Source of the DNA: Zizania palustris
Lineage: Eukaryota; Streptophyta; Magnoliopsida; Poales; Poaceae
Length of the DNA stretch: 64,000 bases
Assembly (NCBI GenBank): GCA_019279435.1
Contig: JAAALK010002058.1
Coordinates: forward strand, 1-64,000
Reading direction: 5' to 3'
Position numbers and translations under genes: made by a program. The notes under the pieces were generated by a model. It did not search any database, was not told the origin of the DNA, and saw only the letters and a program-made list of their open reading frames with translations. The number at the start of each line of letters is the position of its first letter. Positions within the stretch are counted from its first letter, which is position 1. Below, in pieces: positions 23,301 to 34,800 of this stretch.

Positions 23301-24363
23301 TGTCTTGCCAAATTGAAATGACTGACATAGAAACTCAAAGCATGCATGACTTTCTCTGGATTCAATGCAGTCCTTTCATTTCGAACTATGTTCAAATCTG
23401 CAACATATAAGCAAAGCTCATCAAGTAGTAATAGAAATTTTATATGCAAAAACTAAAAGAAAGTTTTACAACTGGATGACAAACAACTTAAAAACTGGTA
23501 GCATCACATGTTTATTATTCCACGTTGAAGGAAGAAACTGTGAAGTGTGATGTGTGAAGTGGAGCAAGAACATCAAACTGTGAGCTCAAGTAGTTCAATT
23601 ACCAACCAATGCAATGGCGTGATATAAGGTTCAGCATTTTATGTTAATAAATCAATAAATGCCAACACAACAGAGCTTAAGTTGGAAAAATAAATGTGTT
23701 TAATATTATAGTCTGCAAAGATTCCACCAATGGTGGATGCATCCTGTGGCCACTAGGGTCACAGGACTGAACACTTCAATGTTGCACTCAGGCTATCTAC
23801 TTACAGACAACAGGAAAAAAATAACTTTGCTAAATACTGATTCCAGACTACCACTTGTTCAAAATGAGCATCTTAAAAGTGTAAAGAATGTTACCATTTA
23901 TAAGAGAATTTAGAGCAAAGATAAGAGGCATTCTTTCAGATTTTTCCTCAGGTAGCACGTCTTCATCTCCAAGCAAATTATCTAGAGAGGAAACAAAACC
24001 ATTGCAGCTAGCAAGTGCCTGTCAAGCAAACATTATATGGTTTAGCATTAACTCCAACCTGATCACAATGCTCCACATGAAGAACAAGGTATTATGGATC
24101 ATTCAATAGAAAATAATAGATACCTGCAGGATAACATTAAGAAAGCAATTGTTACCAAGATTTTTCAGGCCTCCAGTGTAATATACTCTGTCTGAGTTCA
24201 AAAACAACTTCTTCTGAGAAACCCATGGTATAAGAAAACTGCTATACAGTGCCTTGCACAAGCCAGCAACTCCTATTGTCAGCCCAACTGCTGCTGCAAG
24301 ACTATAATTATACCGTCCTTCACTAAGAGATACCATTAGATTGTTGTGGTCAATTTTTCCCAT
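20394..24363 (-). CDS. Ubiquitin-specific protease, UBP27-like, ten exons, exon 4 frameshifted
   Basis: The exons read 24363-24124, 24018-23895, 23397-23297, 23206-22981, 21888-21820, 21702-21571, 21429-21295, 21210-21148, 21060-20815 and 20666-20394, about 536 residues. Residues 22-43 form a hydrophobic segment (LAAAVGLTIGVAGLC), matching the N-terminal anchor of Arabidopsis UBP27, a mitochondrial outer-membrane deubiquitinase. The Cys box GGLKNLGNNCFLNVILQ has the catalytic Cys at residue 73; the His box is VEHYGVSGGGHYAAYRR; the ending LLFYERL is typical. All splice sites are GT-AG except intron 3, which is GC-AG. In exon 4, after ECKRWNK, the family-conserved segments GPFDG and GSILSC lie in successively shifted frames, as if two single A bases were missing; exon 5 phase agrees with a 228-nt rather than 226-nt exon. 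Either the gene is inactive here or the sequence has errors. Confidence 0.85.
22074..22739. mobile_element. Inverted-repeat DNA element in UBP27-like intron 4
   Basis: Termini TTTACAAATCG and CGATTTGTAA are inverted, and CAATG flanks both ends (22069-22073 and 22740-22744). Subterminal CTAGTCG/GACTAGTC words repeat many times. The interior is GC-rich. A 5-bp duplication does not fit hAT, PIF or Mutator, so the superfamily is left open. Confidence 0.6.
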
Positions 24364-25792
24364 GACTTATTCTGCCACACTGTCCTTTGTATGAACCAAA
24401 ACCAATACTCGGACACCTAAAATTGTTTGTGTGAGGAGTTTTTGCTTATAGTCCAAGTACTGCACACCTGAATCAGCAGAAACTATTTGCATCAAATGTA
24501 ATATTCAGGACCACGGCTACAAAAAACAAAAGACACAATGATGCATGTCCAATGCAGCTATTTATACTAACCAACCAGCTCATGTAAAAAGAATTTTAAT
24601 GGACAATGACTGATCCTGATTAGCAATTTGCTTACCATCAAACTGATTGAGTGATTGTAGTTTGTTACTACTTACTACAAAACACATATTAAGAAACTCA
24701 GAGATAATCGACGAGTAGTAATTTCACCAAAAACATCTAAGCCCTGCCCAGGCTGCCCAACACAGAGGGGCGGACCTAGCGTGAGGCATGGGGGTTCATC
24801 TGAACCCCCAATTATTTTTCTGGAAACAATCTGCTGTTAGTCCTAAGAGCTAAGGTTAAGAAATGAGAAAAGCTTCCAGATCTAGAAGAGAATCTAAGGT
24901 TAAGCCATTAAGGCAAGGAGAAAGCTTCCGATTTAAAGGAGAAACTAAGGTTAAGGCAAAGAGAAAAAGGTGTCAGTAGAGAGAAAAGAGAAGGAGGATG
25001 TCCGTACCGGTGCTCACCGGCGAGGATGCGACGGAAGCAACAGGACGCCAGCGCCGCTGCTCGCGGGATGGAGATCGTCGCTGCCCGGCACCGGCGGCGG
25101 GCGAACTCGTGGGGAGACGGGAACGGGAAGTCGACGCCGAGGGGACGGGTTTCGATAAAAAAAAAGACCGATTGCGCTGGGCTGTTGGCGATACAAGTAT
25201 GACTTATGGTTTTTGGGCTTAGTTATGAAATACATAGAACTAATAAAATAAACATCACTCAACTTTATGATATAAGAGCAAAAATTCCAAAAAAAATGTT
25301 TATTTGTTGTTTCGTTACATCATTGTAACCGTATATAAACGTACAGTTTTGATTTATTTTAAAAAAAGAAAGAATTTAATTTTAATATCTGTATTAATTT
25401 ATCAACGTATCAATACTTGCATAATTATTTAGATTCCGTACAGATTTTCAATTCATCATTATTCATAAGTCACTTCTTACCTGAAAACAAAGCAATCATG
25501 GACTATGACTCAGAAACAAAGCAATGCATCCATATTTTTGCACCGATCAATAACAAACATCATGATTACTTAGTCTCGGTGTCAAACCCTTATATGCATA
25601 TCATACCTATATGGAATATGGAAGGAGTATTATTTATAAAATAAATATAATTGATTTATATATGATATACCATATAACTAAACACATAAATTATATATTA
25701 TTTATTTATGTAACAGACTTTCCGTTATAATGCTCATGTGCATGAGATTAATGTCCGTTAAATCATGCATGCCACAACCGTCTTGTATATTA
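24364..25792. other. Upstream region of UBP27-like gene
   Basis: A probable 5' UTR exon lies on the minus strand at about 25160-25018: it is GC-rich and ends in a splice-donor-like CCG|GTGAGC, as expected for a leader intron before the ATG at 24363. Near 24770, CAGAGGGGCGGACCTAGC resembles the terminus of a hAT-type repeat. The rest (25260-25792) is A/T-rich with nothing recognised. Confidence 0.45.
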
Positions 25793-26240
25793 GGTGCCGT
25801 TTGGTTTGGAGACAAAGTGAGATGTGATGGTTTTGTCCCAGTTTTTTTGGATGGAATTGTTCCATCTCGTGTTTGGTTACAAGAGATGGGGATGTTCTAG
25901 TTTAATATTTGGTTGGTGGGTTGAGAGAAACGGGATTCTACCCCGGAACCTCCGTCCCGCACCGAAACACATTCCGTCCGTTTCAAAATCTCCGTCCCAT
26001 CCCTAAAACCTTCATGTTGGAACCTTCGGTCCGCCATGGAACCTCTAACTCGGTCTCGGAGCCTCCGAGCATGAGGTGGGATGAGTTCGTCCCTTTATTT
26101 TTGGGGGACGAGTTCGTCCCGAATATTGGTGGAATATTCCTTAGTGGGACGACTCCGTCCTACCTGACTCCAAACCAAACACTATAAAAAACGGAACCGT
26201 CCTGTACCATCCCACCTCGTCCCTCGAACCAAACGCCACC
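25793..26240. mobile_element. Tourist-like MITE (PIF/Harbinger), 448 bp
   Basis: The termini GGTGCCGTTTGGTTTGG and CGAACCAAACGCCACC are inverted, flanked by TTA on both sides (25790-25792 and 26241-26243). TTA is the target type of PIF/Harbinger elements. The interior repeats GTCCCG/GGAACC words; its short frames are not genes. Confidence 0.8.
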
Positions 26241-26624
26241 TTACTTTCGTAATCGGCACGACATCTCTCTTGCATACACGCCGGTTACCATATTTTCTTT
26301 TTAAATTATTTATTAAACATACTTAATTATGGATCTAACTTAATTTGAACTATTACATGTAACCTTAAATGGCCTTGCCCCTTATAAAACAAATATAATT
26401 AATTATATGTGATATGATCCTAAATATATGCTTTATATAGATTGATGTAGCCTAAATTACTCCTTTCAAAAAATATAAAGTTTAATGCATTTAAAAAACA
26501 TGTTTTTCGCTTTAACTAATAATTAAGCTAAAAGAATGTTTTTATGAACTAAGGATAAACTTGAAATTCGTTGTCAATACCAGCCAGAGGTCGGAAGCAA
26601 AGGCATCCCCTGCGGTGGGCCGTG
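26241..26624. other. A/T-rich intergenic sequence
   Basis: No gene or clear repeat seen. Confidence 0.5.
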
Positions 26625-27120
26625 CACTACCGGAAACGAAGTGTTTGCCGAGTGTCTGAGATTTTGCCAAGTGCAATATCTCGGGCACTTGGCAAACAAG
26701 TTACTAATGGACATCGTGACGGCGTTCTTGTGCGGCAAAAAAAATTTGAGGGTTGCCGAGTGTTTTTTAAAAAACACTCGGCAAACCCATTTTTTTATTT
26801 TTTTCTGAACCATTGTTTCGAGTCTACGTGATATTTTCAATTTGATTTTAACTTGAAATTTTTTCTACAATAAAAACACAACATATATTATCTCATGTAA
26901 AAATTACATATTTTTTTGGTTCAGTTTGTTATTTTTAAATTATTAAGTATGTTTCTAGGATTTAAATTGAAATAGGTGAAATTTGAACTACAAGTGCCTA
27001 AAATAATAAACCAAAAATTATGGAAAAATAATATTCATGTTTTAAAGTCTATTTATGGTTCTTATAAACTGAATTAAAATAAATTTTGAACAATTTAGGG
27101 TGCGACACTCGTTCGACAAC
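26625..27120. mobile_element. CACTA-like terminus (fragment)
   Basis: Begins CACTACCGGAAACGAAG with TTTGCCGAGTGT, GGGCACTTGGCAAAC and ACACTCGGCAAACCC words, the same family as the element at 12205. No opposite terminus is visible, so only one end is claimed. Confidence 0.6.
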
Positions 27121-28436
27121 GTGGAGCTTAATAGTTTTTAATTACAACAAAATCAAATTAACTCTAAAAATCATTATACTTGTTATGGTGTTATTATATG
27201 ATGCATAGATGCTATGATAAAAATTTAAAAATATTTCGGGAAAATTATCACGTATAGTGTTTAGAAATAGGAGATTACGAGAGGATTAATTAGGGTTTAG
27301 ATATGGCTAAGGAGCCAAATTGCTGCTTAGGTATGTTTCCTAAGGTTTAATATGGCTTCATGGAAGTTTACATGGTTCAGTTAGCTTAAGTTTGAATATT
27401 TTATGTGTAGTGAGATACAATTAATGGTTCAATTAATGTTTCAGTTAGTTACAGTTCTGCTGAATGGTTCAGTGAGCTAAAGATTGATACCATATTTGTT
27501 TCTAAATTGTGTGCAGTAGGTTGTAAATTTGCAATCCTACTTATTCAAGAGATCTGCTAGTGCCAAGGAGCTGTGAAATTTCTAGTTGTTTGGATTTGTG
27601 TTCAAAAAAGAAGCTAAAATGTGTGATCTCAATTGTCTAGACTTGTTTTTTCTATATTGCTCCATAATCAGACTAAACTCAATAGACTTGCTTCTTGTGA
27701 ACTACTGAAACATGCTGAGAATGTAATAATGCCCTCTTGCTTTTGAGGTAGACTTTTTTGCACTGTCAATGACAACAGCTAGTATTGAGAAGATGTTCTA
27801 TTCAATGTACTGTCACTATAGTTGTTTGAAGATGTTTGATGATGTTTTATTTATGGTGCACATTTTTTCTTCTTTCAGTGCTAATATGTTGTCCTGTTGA
27901 TGTTGAGGTTGCTATAGGAGCAGTGGCAAGTTCACTTTTTGCATGTGTTCTTCAGTAATGTTCTATGGTAGATTTTTGCATGTGTTCAGTAATGTTATGT
28001 GTTCTTTGTTCAGTAATGTTTAAAAGCCAAATTTTTGCATGTGTTCTTCAGTAATGTTCTATGGTAGTTTTTTGCATGCGTTCAGTAATGTTCAAAAGCC
28101 AAATTTTTGCATGTGTTCTCCAGTAATGTTCTATGGTAGATTTTTGCATGTGTTCAGTAATGTTCAAAATACAAATTCTTGCATGTGTTTTTCAGTAATG
28201 TTCACTAGTAGTGAAACCTTGAAAAGCTCACTTGTATGTTCGTGTTTTTTGTATTTTTTTGTTGTATATCTGTTGAAATTGTCTTATTTTTGATATTTGC
28301 ATCCCTGCTTCCCAAATGGTAGCATGAAATATTTCCCACTCTGGAATTTTTTCTAGAGGAGAGCATGTCACTCGAAAATTCCCTATAGGGATTTTTACAG
28401 GGTTTTTCTCCCCTCGCTCCCAAAGGAGCCCTTATA
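27121..28436. other. Intergenic sequence with tandem repeat and a DNA-element end
   Basis: A tandem repeat lies at about 27941-28205: the word GCATGTGTT followed by CAGTAATGTT starts at 27941, 28037, 28109 and 28181, a 72-bp period after a longer first unit. At 28300-28436 a terminus-like sequence, on the minus strand GGGCTCCTTTGGGAGCGAGG, ends near 28436 and resembles grass hAT or Harbinger MITE ends. No gene is seen. Confidence 0.5.
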
Positions 28437-29556
28437 TTATATATATGGGTTAAATTATCTATCCGTGAGTCTATTAATGAGAAAAAATAAAACCCGATGA
28501 ATATGCGGGTATGGGTATGGTTTCATAGTATCCGTACCCGTCACCTGATGGATACCCGTCACTTAATAAATTATTTATTTGTAGCACAATCCAATAGCTC
28601 AATCCATTAAAAACAATAGGTTTATTTTAGTTTTTTCTAAATTCCTCTACATTGGTCAGTACTTTTCTTCCAACCCCTAGTTCCTACGATGACCGGTGGT
28701 ACGTGCCTCCACTCTTAACTTCTCAGTTTAGACATTAGAGTTCCAAACATCAAATGTATCCCGTTCGATTTAGAAGCCATCAGTATTACCACTCGGACTC
28801 TAATACCAGTTATCGCTAGTGCTCCACTACCTCCACGCTCAAACCTCTAGGCCCAGCCACCTCTAATGTTCCATTGCCTACATGCGAGTACGCAACACGT
28901 GGTCCACATCTTTGCTCTCCAGCCAGACAGTAGTGACTTCAAGCATCAGATGACTCCAGTCACTTAATAACCATCTACCATGTCGACGGGTATGGGTTAT
29001 CCGATGGGTATATTTTACCTGCATGAGTATGAATTTGGAAAAAATAGATTTGTATGTATATATGGATAACCCGATGAGAAAGTTTTTACTTAATGGGTAT
29101 AGGTTTGAGAGGATTAAACCCAATAAATATAGACTCATTGTCAGCTTTACTTTGGACGGCCGCGATTTGTACTCACTGGGCCGAGAGACGCCAAGGGTTT
29201 CTCATGTTACGACACATCGGTTGGCTCGCCCGGAAGCGCACGCTCCCATGCGAACCAGCGGTCGATCACACGGGCCGACCGGCTAGTCAAAACTCTAGAT
29301 GGCTGATCTAAGCAGTAGTTAAATAGTCTCGGTTTCTGAATTTCAATTTATTTCTATATTCTATAACTGATTTTTATTATCTAGATTTAGAATATAAATA
29401 GTTTTTTAGTTTTAGATTTTATAAGTGGCTACAGTTATAAAAATTGAAACAAACATATTTAAATATACTTTGTATTTCTAATTTTGTAAAGGGCTACCAG
29501 AAACATAATTTCATAAAAATATATTGCTTAAAAAATAAAATATAATTTTGTAAAGG
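28437..29556. other. Intergenic sequence rich in GGGTATGGGTA words
   Basis: Words of the GGGTAT/ATACCCG type occur at 28505-28560 and 28985-29100 in partly inverted arrangement, suggesting a decayed DNA element. No gene is supported. Confidence 0.4.
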
Positions 29557-29572
29557 GGATAGCTCGAAAGGA

Positions 29573-30115
29573 TTGGATGATGTGTTGGGTAATCTAGAGT
29601 CTGTCATTAATCAAGCGGTGGCTGCACCCATAAAGTATGCTGACATAACATCTTCTCTTGCGGTAGTCCCTTATACACCTAATGAATATGTTGAGTTGTT
29701 AGTGGCCTCGGAGTATCAAGACAATTTACCTGCAAGAGGTCAGGTGGGAGTTGAGGGGGTTTCAGAGGTGGTTTTGGGAGATGATAGGGTTGAAGGTGAT
29801 AAGATAGCTAAAAAGGCTAAGAAAACAAAAGGCCCTGCAATGGCTCAGAGAAAGAGTACCCGCATCAAGAGAGATGGTGTGCCCATTTCGGTGAAAGCGC
29901 AACAAAGGAAAGACAAGCAAGATGACATCTCAGGTACTAATAGATTTATTGCTTTTCAATCTCTAAATTCATCTTGTTTAGTTCAAATTGCTAGTGATGC
30001 TGGTGTTAATTTGGGAGAAAATGAAACTGAGAGAGAAGAAAATATTAGTTTTCTTAAATCCAAAGAAATAGCCCAAGCCTTAATTAGTTTGGCTAAAGAA
30101 CAAAAAATTGCATGA
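29573..30115 (+). pseudogene. LINE ORF1, C-terminal part
   Basis: A frame of about 180 codons, rich in Lys/Glu (AKKAKKTKGPAMAQRKS, then KEIAQALISLAKEQK). This is typical of the basic tail of plant L1 ORF1 before the endonuclease frame. The usual zinc knuckle and DUF4283-type core are absent, consistent with 5' truncation. Confidence 0.6.
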
Positions 30116-30231
30116 TTCTTCTATCTCTTCTACTTCTACATCTAATGTTGATGTCGGGGAGGTTTCTATCAATGATAGCCCTAGTGTTGCAAACATGACC
30201 CCCACTCGTAGCAAGGGAGAAAGAGTGGGCA

Positions 30232-31017
30232 ATGCTGTTGAGGGGGATATTTTACCCAATCTTGTTGTCCATGAAAATCCTCTTTTGGAACATTAGAGGT
30301 CCAGGTTCTGTTGGGAAGAAAAGACGCTTAGCTGATCTGTTAGCTAAGTATAATTGTGATGGGGTGTGCATCCAAGAAACGATTCGCCAATCCTTTGATA
30401 ATAGAGAGTTGGAATTGATCTGTGGCTTCAGAAATTTCTTTTGGTTAACTAAACTTGCTTCTGGTCATTCTGGGGGTCTCCTTTTGGGCGTTAATCTAGA
30501 CATTGTTTCTGTTGAAAATTTGGAACAGGGGGAGTTTCATGTGAGTGTTCTTTTGGCAAACAAGTTGAGAGGTGATGCCTGGGAGCTGATTAATGTGTAT
30601 GGTTCGATTGATGACGGTAGGAAAGGGGATTTTATTAAAGAGATGAATAGTAATGTTGCGAGGGTGATTGTCCCATTTGTGATGGGAGGTGATTTCAATC
30701 TTATTAGATTCCCACATGAGAAGTCCAAGGGTATCCCTGATGCTCATTGGATGACTGAGTTCAATCTTTTCATTTCGGACTGTAACCTGAGGGAACTTCA
30801 TAGGGTTGGGAGTAAGTATACCTGGTATAATAATCAACTTCATCCTACTATGGAGGTGTTAGACATAGTGTTGTCCTCTCAGAACTGGGATTTGGTGTTT
30901 CCCCTCACTTCTGTTTTTAGCACTCCTAGAGTTGGGTCTAACCGTAACCCAATCTTTGTGAATTTAGATGGAGTGATCTCTAAATCTCAATTTAGGTTTA
31001 AGTTTGAAAATATCTAG
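30232..31017 (+). pseudogene. LINE endonuclease domain, stopped early
   Basis: A frame of 261 codons with endonuclease/exonuclease/phosphatase-fold motifs: ILFWNIRGPG near residue 16, the CIQET metal-site segment, VMGGDFNLI and a C-terminal LDIVLSSQ. The enzyme would nick target DNA to prime reverse transcription. A TAG at 31015 ends the frame before the reverse transcriptase, which an active element would carry in the same protein. Confidence 0.8.
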
Positions 31018-31109
31018 TTAACTGATGAGAGTTTTAAACCCTGGTTGATTTCGAAATGGCCTGTAAGAAATAATGTGTGTGTGATGGACTATTGGCAGTT
31101 TCAAAGTAG

Positions 31110-33950
31110 ATGCCTCAGAAAAAGCTGATGAAAGGCTAGGGAGCCAATTTTATGAGTGGTTTTAGAAAATAGAAAAGGGAGTTAAGTTTCAAGATTTAGG
31201 AGTTAGAGTTGTTGGCTGAAAGAACCCCTAATTCAGATATGGTTTGGAAAGAGTTGTATGATAATGAAGATGCTCTTATGAAGGTGTATGATCTAGAGGC
31301 CTCCTACTTGCACAGGAGATGTGGTCAAGAGTGGTTACTTCATGGGGATGCTAATGCTTCATTTTTTTCATAGTATGGCCAATGGAAGGAAAAGAAAGTC
31401 TAGAATCATCTCTTTGGAAAGTGATGGGGCTGAAATTTCTGATGTTGTTGAGCTGAAAAATCATATAACTAGTTATTACAAAACTCTTTTTGGCTCTGAA
31501 GAGTTGCCCCCATTTCATCTGAATGATGACATGTGGTGTGATAGAAGGTGTCTTGATAACGGTGTGGGTGATGAGTTGATCAAACCCTTCTCCTTGGAAG
31601 AACTTGACTATGCCATCAAAACAATAAAAACTAACACTACCCCAGGACCGGACGGGCTGTCCACTTGCTTTTATAAAGCATTTTGGCCTCAGTTGAGATT
31701 GTGTTTAAAAGAGATGTTAGATGACTTCTTTGATGGGCAGCTAACTTTGCACAGAATTAACTATGGCAGTATTGTCCTTATTCCTAAAATTCAGGATGCT
31801 AATGACATTAGGCAGTTTAGGCCAATCTGACTGTTGAATGTGTGCTATAAAATCTTCACAAGAATCCTGACTGCTCGGCTTACGAAATGTGTTGACACTA
31901 TTGTTGATAGTTGCCAATCAACTTTTATTCCTGGCAGAAACATCCTTGAGGGGGTTGTTGTTTTGCATGAGGTGGCTCATGATCTTAAGCAGAGGAAACT
32001 TAAAGGGTGATTTTGAAACTTGACTTTGATAAAGCCTATGAAAAGTTGAATTGGGAGTTTTTGTATGAGGTATTTAATCGGAAAAATTTCCCTGAGAAAT
32101 GGGTGAGTTGGGTGAAACAAGTGGTCGAGGGTGGTAGAGTTGTTGTGAATGTCAATGGGAAGCTTGGTGGTTTCTTTCGGACTTTTAAAGGTTTTAGGCA
32201 AGGGGATCCATTGTCTCCGCTCCTTTTCAATTTGGTGGGCGATGCTCTGGCCGAAATTCTTCTTAGAGCTAAAGAGAAAGGCCACCTTAGAGGTCTTGTG
32301 CCTCATTTGGTCGATGGGGGTTTGATTGATATGCAATATGCAGATGACACTATTCTATTTTTAGAGCTTGATGGGCATAACATTAGTGTCATGAAGTTCC
32401 TTTTGTATTGCTATGAAGCCATGTCTGGTGTGAAAATTAATTACCATAAAAATGAGGTGTTTGTTTTGGGATCCAATTTGGATGAAGCTAAAATGGTGGC
32501 TGATAAATTCAATTGCAAGCTGTGGGAGTTCCCTGTTACCTATCTAGGCATTCCGATTTCTAGTTCTAAACCTACTATGAGTGATTTTAAGAGATTGGTG
32601 GTGAAAGTTGAGAAAAAGCTTTCGAGTTGGAAAGCGAGTCATCTATCGTTTGGGGGCAGGATGGTCTTGATCAATTCGTGTTTGAGTGCTATCCTGATGT
32701 ACACCATGGGTGTGTTCATGTTGCCTGAAATTGTTCACCATGATATTGATAGAATCAGAGCTAGATTTTTCTGGGGAGGTGTGGACAACAATAAAAAATA
32801 TCATCTGCTTAATTGGAGAAAACTTTGTGTTCCAAAAGACTATGATGGGTTAGGCTTTATGGATAGTAGAGCTATGTATACTGCGCTACTCTGCAAGTGG
32901 ATTTACCACATAGAATCTGGCAAGGCTGGACTATGCTACTCTCTCCTCTGTAAGAAATATTGTCGTGATAAGGGGGTTTTTCAATCCTCTCCGATGGGGG
33001 GTCCTATTTCTGGAGAAGCCTACATAAAGTCAAAAGTTGGGTGCAAAGAGGTTGTGCCTATTGTGTGGGGTCTGGAAGGAAGGTGTCGTTTTGGAGAGAT
33101 GTTTGGATTGGTGAACTTCCCCTTTGTATCAGTTTTTTCAATATCTTTGATATTTGCAGCAACCCTTCTGCTACTGTGTTTGATAATTATGTTGAGGGTG
33201 TTTAGAGTATTGATCTGAGAAGATCGCTAACGCATGCTGAGCTTGGCCAATGGAATATGCTTCATAGCTTGCTTGATGATTTTGTTCTTGGAAGGGGGAG
33301 GACAAAATGGTCTGGTGTTTGGGAAAGACTAGGTTCAATTCGAATTCAATTTATCGACTAATGGTCTTTGGTGGTGTTAAAGACGTTGACGTTGTGGATA
33401 TTTGGAAGAGTTGGGTTCCTCTTAAAATCAAAATCTTTTTGTGGATCTTGATTAAAGGCAGGGTTCATGTGTCCTATAACTTGCAAAAAATGGGTTGGTC
33501 GGGGATCCCAATTGCAAATTATGTGGAAGGCTGGAGGATGTTGATCATCTCTTTTTTCGGTGCCAAGTCGCCCAGTTTGTCTAGAGCTTTTTTAGAGATG
33601 CGCTCCATTTTCCTAAGTGTCCGGTGAATGTGGAGCCGTGTCTAACTTTCCATAACAATTGATCTCGTGCTACGAAGAAACTGTTAAATGCGTGGATCTT
33701 TTTGGGTTGTGTTTGGGTGTTGTGGCTTCAGCGTAACTGTTTTGTATTCCAGAATATGTTCCCTGGAAATGTGATGAGTACTTTGTTTCGTATCCTATCT
33801 TTTCTTTCACAGTGGTTGATGCTGGTGCCTATGCGTTTAAAGGAGGAAGCTTCTAGATGGTTTGCATTGCTCCATGCTCATGCCCGCAACTGCTTAAAGC
33901 CCATGGTGATCAACAATCTGAATGATGCTTTAGTGATCCCCTAGTTGGGT
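31110..33950 (+). pseudogene. LINE reverse transcriptase and C-terminal zinc-binding region, broken
   Basis: Reverse transcriptase blocks appear in order: TTPGPDGLS (about 31650), FDKAYEKLNWEF (about 32030), GFRQGDPLSPLLFNL (about 32200), MQYADDTILF with the catalytic YADD (about 32340) and VTYLGIPIS (about 32540). The RVT zinc-finger-type region (WKSWVPLKIKIFLW) follows at about 33400. In-frame stops at 31828 and about 32008 plus frameshifts after 33000 make it inactive. Confidence 0.85.
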
Positions 33951-34344
33951 GCTGCTAGTGGTTGTGTTGCTTCATTGTTGTCCGGTCTGTGGTTATTTCT
34001 GTTAAACTTCTGGCGATCCTGTTGGTCTTGGTCTTGGAACCTTTTTGGCTGTTTTTGGTTGTGTTGGTTGTTGATTGGTTTGTTCCTGGTTGCCGTAGGG
34101 GTGTGTTGTTGAGAGTTATCTGTGGGTGTTTGGACTGTTGACTGTAAAGCTGGTTTCCCCAGCAGTTACCGTTAACTGGCTTTTTAATAAAGTCGGGCCA
34201 TGTTTTGCCTTTTTGTCAAAATATATATATAAGTAAGAAAAGAAAAATAAAGGTATTTAAGAAATAAACTTTCAATATATAAAATTAATTTATATTATTG
34301 CTGGGAAAAATAATTCCATCAGTTCTATAATTAGACGAACAATC

Positions 34345-34800
34345 TCGAAAGGTACTTTGAAGCTAAAGATTCGGAGCCTCTTGTCATAGGCCTTAAAGAG
34401 TGTCTCAAAGGCATCCCGAAGCTCTTGGGGCTGAAGGCTTTCTTAGCTCCGAAATGACTTCATCCTAAAAGCATGCCGCAATTTGTGACAAGACGTTCGT
34501 TTTACAATTGCGTTCATATTTGGTTTTATTATTCCACCCCTACGGAGTCTTGTGAATAAAATCTATAATCACGATTGTAGCTAGAGAATAGAATACTAAT
34601 TTTCTATTGTACCTTTGCCTATAAATATAGACCCTTTCTATTGTAATAGGGAACATAACTCAGTCTAATAATACACTTCGAACCAGATATAAGGCTATTA
34701 TCGTTACAGAGATCTGAACCAATGTGAACTTAAGTTTTATTTTTGAACTAGTCCTTCAAAACTATTTAAACCTATACACACAGTCTTTTACACCAACAAT
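34345..34800 (+). repeat. Old diverged LTR related to the LTR at 3548
   Basis: It shows the same order of landmarks as the 3' half of the 3548-4446 LTR: GAAGC-rich start, CCTATAAATATAG, TTGTAATAGGGA, TCGAACCAG..TAAGGCTATTATC, GATCTGAACCA, and TATACACACAG near the end. It is heavily diverged, and no partner LTR is seen. Confidence 0.55.

Larger units (their letters stand above)
29557..34216 (+). mobile_element. L1-type LINE retrotransposon, 5'-truncated and degenerate
   Basis: On the plus strand, in order: the C-terminal half of ORF1, apurinic endonuclease, reverse transcriptase and a zinc-binding RVT tail. A 3' UTR follows, ending near TTTTTGTCAAAA with TTTTTAATAAAG upstream. The order and motifs match plant L1 elements such as maize Cin4. 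Several stops and frameshifts interrupt the frames. The N-terminal part of ORF1 is missing, the usual outcome of incomplete reverse transcription. I could not settle the target duplication. Confidence 0.88.

Noticed and set aside
26571..26840. Overlapping plus and minus frames at the CACTA end
   Set aside because: Both are translations of the palindromic GCCGAGTGTT subterminal repeats.
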